This document shows positions 58,385 to 64,000 of a DNA stretch of 64,000 bases, in pieces; the stretch's first letter is position 1; each line of letters starts with the position of its first letter. The notes beneath the pieces are model-generated. The model was not told the origin of the DNA. It did not search any database and was given only the letters and a program-made list of their open reading frames with translations. The stretch spans positions 18,596 to 82,595 of the forward strand of contig JAJSPD010000122.1 of NCBI GenBank assembly GCA_021307315.1, in the 5' to 3' direction. Source of the stretch: Bisporella sp. PMI_857 (lineage: Eukaryota; Ascomycota; Leotiomycetes; Helotiales; Helotiaceae). The position numbers and the translations under genes were made by a program.

Positions 58385-59936
58385 AGTTTAGACTAAAGTA
58401 ATATCTAAGGAAAGAAAAATGATCTTATGTAAATATGTATGAGTAAAAAGTGGCTGAGATATGAGAGGATGAATTGGCGGCACAACTTATAGAAAAATGA
58501 GAAATAAACGTCAAGACCTCTGCATATTTAAAGTTCATACGTATAGATTTATTGGATTGGTTCCGAGATATTTTTACATAAATTCTGAAACAGTTTCTCC
58601 TTTTCGTGTTTAGTTGCTTGAGAAATATGTTGTTGTAGATCGTGACGCAAGGTTGCAGAGTTGCTTATGTCAGCTATGTAATATTTTTCCTTATGTCAGC
58701 GAGTACCAGTGGTGTCACAATTGAATGACCATTCTTGGCGAATCTAGTTGGCATAATCGGTGACACCCGCTGGTGGAGCATGTTCAAAATTTACGTCAGG
58801 CAAGTTCGCGAACCTTCAGGACATACGTATCACGATACTTTGCACTGCTCGTACAGTAATCAATGCGTGACATAGCATGTACCTCAACATCAATATGCCG
58901 CTCTAGATCTGTATTTTTCCTTCTGCGTTACGCAGCATTCTCTGGTGGTTGTGAAAAACGGAGCACTTTCTACCTAAAATTCGCCTATATGGCTCATCGC
59001 AAATGTTCAAAATGTGCATAGTTAGATCAAACATCATCGTGGATTTTCTCTGCCATCGAGATTCTTGGTGACTCGAGTAACAGATATAATTTCCCGCATA
59101 CCAATTGAGGCTAGACACCAAGACACGTGCTTGACTTTGTCTGGGAGGACCCATAGGACTTTCATGATAACATAAATGCCCCGCTTACTATCTCCCAAAA
59201 GAGAACCCACGCACAGATTTTTTTTGGATTTTTTGGTTTTTTTTGGGGGGGGGGGGGGGGGGGGGGAACTTTCTTGTGTCGTTCATTCTGCACGCAAGAA
59301 ATGTCACTCATGGTTGATGCCATCCATCTTATGGTGGCTATAGCTCTTCCCAATATTATGGCCCGCAACAGTTTCGTTCTTTCCAATACGGTACCTGTAG
59401 CTCTTGGCACAATTTCTGGACCATTGAGAACCCACGAATTTACATCCAAATTTCGGCTGAAGCATGTTGCAAGCTGGCTCTGTAGTTCTTAACTTCTTGA
59501 TGTTGGTGTCAACTTCAGCCGCCTTCCATTTTCGCGCGGACTTTTTCCATATTGAATCTGACGCACTGAAATTGGTGATTCTGGTGCGAGTCGGATATGT
59601 GTCAGAAGCGTAAATTCAAATAACCGATATCCCTGTTCAAAACCCCACCCTAACCAAAACCGCATGTGATCTACCAAACTAATCAATCACAAAACAATTA
59701 ATAATAAATCAACCACAAATTGTATTGTATTGAAAATAGGCTCATTTGATTCAGAAAAACTTGTTCTATTATTACTTCAAAAGAAAAGCTCATGTATAGC
59801 GTGAAGAGCGCTTGATTTCTCTTTTAGCTCGATTGCGCGTAACTATTCTCTGTCACGATCATGGATCATGTGACCTAGATGGCTTGGCACGACCCCTCAT
59901 TTCTATCATGATCGCGCACAACGATTGCTTTCCTCT
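58385..59936. other. Intergenic before the transposon island
   Basis: About 1.5 kb upstream of the epoxide hydrolase. AT content is rising; no supported gene. It contains the G homopolymer listed separately. A 95-codon minus-strand frame at 59162-59449 runs through that homopolymer and is discounted. Confidence 0.45.
59245..59266. repeat. G22 homopolymer after a T/G-rich run
   Basis: Twenty-two consecutive G residues follow a run of T with isolated GG pairs (59219-59244). The length is uncertain by nature: such tracts are miscounted by all sequencing methods. It could be a slippage-prone microsatellite or the site of an assembly join. Confidence 0.75.
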
Positions 59937-60012
59937 TTAGTTTAGTATTCTCGTAATAGAACCACCTTACTAGCCGCCTCACCAGGCCAAAGGATTAGGC
60001 TTTCGTGACATT
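59937..60012. repeat. Transposon-end sequence shared with 34447-34525
   Basis: TTAGTTTAGTATTCTCG, TAGAACCACC, TAGCCGCC, GGATTAGGCTTTCGTGACA occur in the same order as at 34447-34525, about 75 percent alike by eye. Here it borders the degraded pogo-type transposase on its 3' side, so it is probably the terminal repeat of that element. Confidence 0.5.
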
Positions 60013-60039
60013 CTCGATGTAGCTTCTACCTTTTTCACT

Positions 60040-60930
60040 GTTTAAATAAGTGCTTTGATTAGTGATTCTGAAGTAGTAAAAGCTTTAACAAAAGATTTTT
60101 GAAGGTTTGGCATTTTAGAAAAGCTAGAATAAGTGCAAAAACTATAAAAACCAGCTTTTTAGCAAGTGTTTTTGATCGCAAAGAATTCTGGCTTATATTC
60201 TTTTTTTGCAACTGAAATTCAGCAAGCTTAGCTTGCTTTTTTTCTGCTTTTTGCTTTTTTATTGCTTTATTAGTAGCAATACGAACTTTTCGATCAAATT
60301 TAACTTGTTTTATTTTTTGTTGTTCTTTTTTTTTTAGGCTTAATAGTTAAAAGCTTTAGCGACTTTAGTAAGTAACTATATTGTAGTTCTAGTATTAAGC
60401 TCGCTACTTAAATCAAGCTTTCTATTTTTTTTTCGCTTTGCTTTTTTAGTAATAAGTGCTTGTAAAAAGCCTTGATTTACATGCTTTGCAATATCAGCTC
60501 GTGTAATAGCGATATGTAAGTTTTTCAACAGTTTTGATATATATTCGATACCGAGATTCTGTGTAGCTAATTTTTCAGCTGCATGTATTGCTTTTGTATT
60601 TGTAAGTGTTCGAATTATATTGATTGCTTTTTCGGCTTGTATTGTTTTTTTGCGAGTAACAATAAAAATCAATTTAGATCGATCGATCGGCTAAATACCA
60701 AGTTTTTTAAAAGTATAAAAAATATTTTTTTTAGTAAATACTTCATTAAAAGCACTTTTAAATACTTTAAAAAACAATTTTTTTGTAATAGTAGTAAAGC
60801 TTGAGTTTTCTGCAATAATTTTATCGATTTTTACAAAGTACACTGTAGCAAAAAAACCGAACAAACTAACATTAAAAAGTTGCAATTTATACGTAGAATG
60901 TAGTAGCAAAACTAATACAATAATGCGAGC
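60040..60930 (-). mobile_element. Degraded pogo/Fot1-type DNA transposon (DDE_1)
   Basis: The minus strand codes for the C-terminal half of a pogo-family transposase. It matches the end of the DDE_1 catalytic domain and the segment after it: LFNVSLFGFFATVYFVKIDK, FTTITKKLFFKVFKSAFNEV, FTKKNIFYTFKKLGI, then a stop where the family has Trp, then PIDRSKLI. Next come the helical tail (EKLATQNLGIEYISKLLKNL) and a Lys-rich end (AIKKQKAEKKQAKLAE). GC content is very low and stops replace Trp codons, the pattern left by repeat-induced point mutation. The N-terminal DNA-binding part and most of the catalytic core are missing, so it is a dead fragment. Confidence 0.75.
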
Positions 60931-61252
60931 TTAATTAGCCTATTTAATAAATTCGAGATTTATATAGCTAAAATAGCTATTTACTATCAATAAACGTTTC
61001 GCTCGCAAATTAGCTGGCCGAGTATGTCGATCGAACACGTACTTTAACTATTTTAAGTTTATTATATTACTACTTCAGCTATTTTCGGAAAAGCTGAAAT
61101 AAGTATTCGAATTTTTATTAACGTTTTGAACTTAACTAGTTCGAAGTTCGTGATTAGTTCTTTTGTAAATTAAGAAAAAAGAATAGCGTAGTTACTTGCG
61201 AAAACACAAGTTACGTAAGTAATAAATTCTCGATTGCCGTTTTGACGATTTC
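60931..61252. other. AT-rich spacer between two transposon relics
   Basis: 322 bp of very AT-rich DNA; no coding sense on either strand. Could belong to either neighbouring element. Confidence 0.4.
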
Positions 61253-64000
61253 TGTCAGGCGCCAGGATGTCACGTGCTGAGGGGCAATGAAGGGGGCTCG
61301 GTAAAGGCACTGAGACTTGGCATGTATGGGCACGTAGGGAGCCGCCAGGGGTTCGGAGGGTATAAGTAGGGGACTCGGGACGTAGTAGAAAGGTAGAGAT
61401 TAGTCTTTGTTCAATATGAGTTGATTTGTGCTACACTACTTTAGCACTTTACATTTTAATTTCTTTCAACGAAGTGTAGTTCGGCACGAGTCAAGAAAGT
61501 ATCGTACTCGAAACGCTATAATATCAAAAAAAAAAAAAAAACAGCTGGATTTGCTTTTACGACTCGTCGACTTATTACTCAGTCTTTTACAAAGAACTTG
61601 AGTTTTAATTATTTTTAACTACTAGTACAATCCGCGTGCGCAAAAAACTAAAAAAAAGTCAATACTCGGAAAAGATCGAAAACGAAACGTTTCAAAAACG
61701 ACAAAAAAACGATAACGTTGTCAAAACACACAAAATATACTAGTTCGCGAGTTATTTCGTGTAGCAAATTTTCAAAAAAAATACGTTAAGCAAAGCAACG
61801 CAAAAAACAAAAACTAAATTAAGCAATACTGCTAAAAAACTTAAAAAAGTCAAGAAACAGCGAAAATTTTAAAGAAAAGCTACGTAGTTAAACGACTTCA
61901 AAAAAGCTAAAAGTTAGCTAAAAAAAAGCTAAAGCGAAACAGCGCGTATACCGGTGAAACGTTTCCGAGCAAAACAAATTTAAAACAAAAAACTTAAAAC
62001 AAAAAAGCTTAAACGCTAGCTATTTTTTTAGCAACTAGTACTAAAACTTAAAAATTTACTTAATTTCAAAAAAAAACTTTATTAAAAGTGCAGTTTTTTG
62101 TGTTAGCCGCAAAACGCTGTTTTAAAAAAAATAAAAATTACTACTTTTTTAATAATACGCAAAAATAAACTATTGTATCGCCGTTTTCGATATAATAACG
62201 AAACGAAAGTAAACCGGCTATAAGTCGAAAGTAAAAATCGGCAATACTATATAAAAAAAGTTTGTAGCTTTTTTTTATAATTTGCTTACAAATAAAAATA
62301 ATCGAAAGCTAAATACAGCTAGCAAACTAAAAAACGCTAAACAGCGAAAAAACTAGTTAGTAAAAGCTTTTGCAATACATTTAAAAACGTTCGAAAAAAA
62401 GCTAAAAATCGTAAACGACGCGTACTGTTAACGTACGCTATTCGAAAAGTTTACAAATAATTTAAAAGCTTGTATTTTGCGCTATAAAAAATTTTTAAAA
62501 GCCGGAAAGCGCTAGTATTTTTAGCTCGAAAAATAAAAAGTGCAAAAAAATTATTAGCAATTTAGTAGTTCAACTAAAAAAGCTACAAAAAACTTACAAA
62601 AAAGCGCCGATGTTTTTGCGTTTACAGCCGAGTCGGAAAAGCCGGCTTAACGTTTTGCAGCAAAAAACATTAAAAAATTCAAAAAGCATTTTAATAAAAC
62701 GAATCGCACTTTTATCGTACGGCAAAAAAAAAAACGTAGTACTATTCAATACTATCGGTGTAGTAAAAAAAGTTATTTATTTTTTAAATGCTTTAATATA
62801 AAATGTTACAACTGCAAAAAAAAAAAGCATATTTTTACTAATTGCTTAAAACTTAAGCAAAAAAACGGAAAAGCTCGTTTTTAATATTTTTTTTGCTAAA
62901 AAAAACAAGCGAAAACGCAGAAAAAAAGCAAATAGTTATTTTAGTACGTGTATTTAGTGCGAAAAAAAAACGAAAAAATACAAGCGCTTATCGACAGCAG
63001 TACGAAACAAAACTGTATAAAACAGTTTTTAGCTATACAGTATAATTAAAAGTCGAAAAACGCTTAGTTTTAACTAGCTACAGTAAAAAAAAAAAAGTTG
63101 TTATTTACGAAATTAGCAATATCGAGCTTGTTGTTACTAATTTCGAAAGACTACAAAACTTTACCGACACGACTTTGTAGCGTACATTTAATATACTAAA
63201 CGTTTTTTTTATATTAAAGTTTTTTTAGCTGCAGCAAATTAACTTAGTTATACGTTTTTTTACAAAAAGCTAGCGATACTTTTTCGAAATATTTTAAATT
63301 AAATGCTTAGCGTTAAAAACTTTCGCAAAACTAGCAAAAGCTAAGTAATTTATTGCTTAGTTTTACAACGAATAAAAAAAAGCTTAGTATTGCTTTTATT
63401 TAAACATACAAACTACGCTAATATGTTTAATAACGCAGCTAAAATTTTGTTTAAGTATTATCGATAAAGCATCGAATTAATTCGAGCCGAAACGTATTTT
63501 ATAAACTTCGTTTACTCGTTTTTAAAAAATAAATTAACAGTATTAAAAAAATACTTCGAATTTTTTTATAAAAAAATAAATCCGTCGATTTACTAGTTTT
63601 GCAAAAGCGCCGATTTTTTCGTACTTAAAAAAACGGTTTTTTTTAAGCTATACGTAAACTATAAAAAATTGAATAAAGTTACAATTAAAAATAAAACGCT
63701 GTTGTTTTAATTAGTAAAACGTTAAATAAGTTTCGTCGTTAAAACAGTTTACAAAAATAAATTTTACTAACGTTTACTATAAAATACGCATTAAAAAAAG
63801 TAATAAGTAAAAAACGGCGTTTTTACTTAATACACTATTTCGATATTTAGTTTTTTTTTTTAAGCTTCGAACGCTTTAGCTACGTTTTAACTTACATTAA
63901 CTAAATCTTTAGTTCGTTAATGTAATTTGTATAGTTTACTTTAAATATATTTATTTTTTCGGAAAAATCGAAAACTACTAAAACAGTTTATAAAGTTTTC
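61253..64000 (+). mobile_element. RIP-degraded Ty3/Gypsy LTR retrotransposon, 5' part
   Basis: A normal-GC block from TGTCAGGC at 61253 to about 61453 (TATA-like GGGTATAAGTAGG at ~61358) may be the 5' LTR. AT-saturated sequence follows, with recognisable gag-pol relics in order on the plus strand. A CCHC zinc knuckle at 62804-62845 keeps exact C-x2-C-x4-H-x4-C spacing (CYNCKKKKHIFTNC). A retropepsin-like block lies near 62974-63047 (IQALIDSSTKQNCIK; the usual D-S-G is D-S-S). A reverse transcriptase N-terminal block is at about 63607-63714 (KLYVNYKKLNKVTIKNK), comparable to the family's LCVDYRxLNKVTIKN. Stops and frame breaks are everywhere. The element runs off the right edge, so no 3' LTR can be checked. 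Confidence 0.82.

Noticed and set aside
59162..59449. 95-codon minus-strand frame with a run of Pro
   Set aside because: Pro run comes from the G22 homopolymer; no homology and frame depends on homopolymer length.
1..64000. tRNA, rRNA and CRISPR arrays
   Set aside because: No A/B-box pairs with cloverleaf potential, no rRNA sequence and no regularly spaced direct repeats were seen by eye; a tRNAscan run would settle the tRNA question.

Overview
The window is nuclear DNA from a filamentous ascomycete (Pezizomycotina). Evidence: short GT-AG introns of 46-133 bp with CTAAC-type branch points, a Zn(II)2Cys6 regulator, a HET-domain protein, PalC, and an AT-rich block at the right end that looks mutated by RIP (repeat-induced point mutation). 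A Leotiomycetes-like fungus is my best guess, held weakly. Intron positions were set by hand from frame and splice consensus.

Layout. 1-4.0 kb: mostly non-coding, with one small secreted protein. 4.0-23.3 kb: five genes that together match the galactosaminogalactan (GAG) exopolysaccharide cluster of Aspergillus fumigatus: gtb3 (2813-aa multispanning GT4 synthase), two sph3-type GH135 spherulin-4 genes, uge3 (UDP-sugar 4-epimerase) and agd3 (nine-exon secreted deacetylase). The GH114 gene ega3 is not found; sph3 is duplicated on either side of uge3. 24-33.6 kb: a sulfur-themed block with a persulfide dioxygenase, a divergent YeeE/YedE thiosulfate-type transporter, a Zn2Cys6 regulator, a broken ECM4-type glutathione transferase remnant and a SulP sulfate permease. 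35-39.5 kb: two damaged genes, an O-methyltransferase and a coiled-coil plus H-type lectin gene. 41-50.5 kb: housekeeping genes: a nucleolin-like Nsr1/Gar2, a complex I subunit, mitoribosomal Mrpl37, TAF7 and TAF3 head to head, a small conserved hydrophilic protein and palC. 52-58.4 kb: a HET gene, then a cytochrome P450 and an epoxide hydrolase arranged tail to tail. 60-64 kb: AT-rich relics of a pogo/Fot1-type DNA transposon (minus) and a Ty3/Gypsy LTR retroelement (plus, running off the right edge).

How it works together. Uge3 should supply UDP-galactose/UDP-GalNAc in the cytosol, Gtb3 should polymerise and export the chain, Sph3 should trim it, and Agd3 should partly de-N-acetylate it outside the cell to give an adhesive cationic polymer. 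The sulfur block would couple thiosulfate and sulfate uptake to persulfide oxidation under a possible local regulator.

A cross-cutting caution: one-base frame breaks appear in several genes, including a conserved mitoribosomal gene. Some apparent pseudogenes may therefore be sequence errors.
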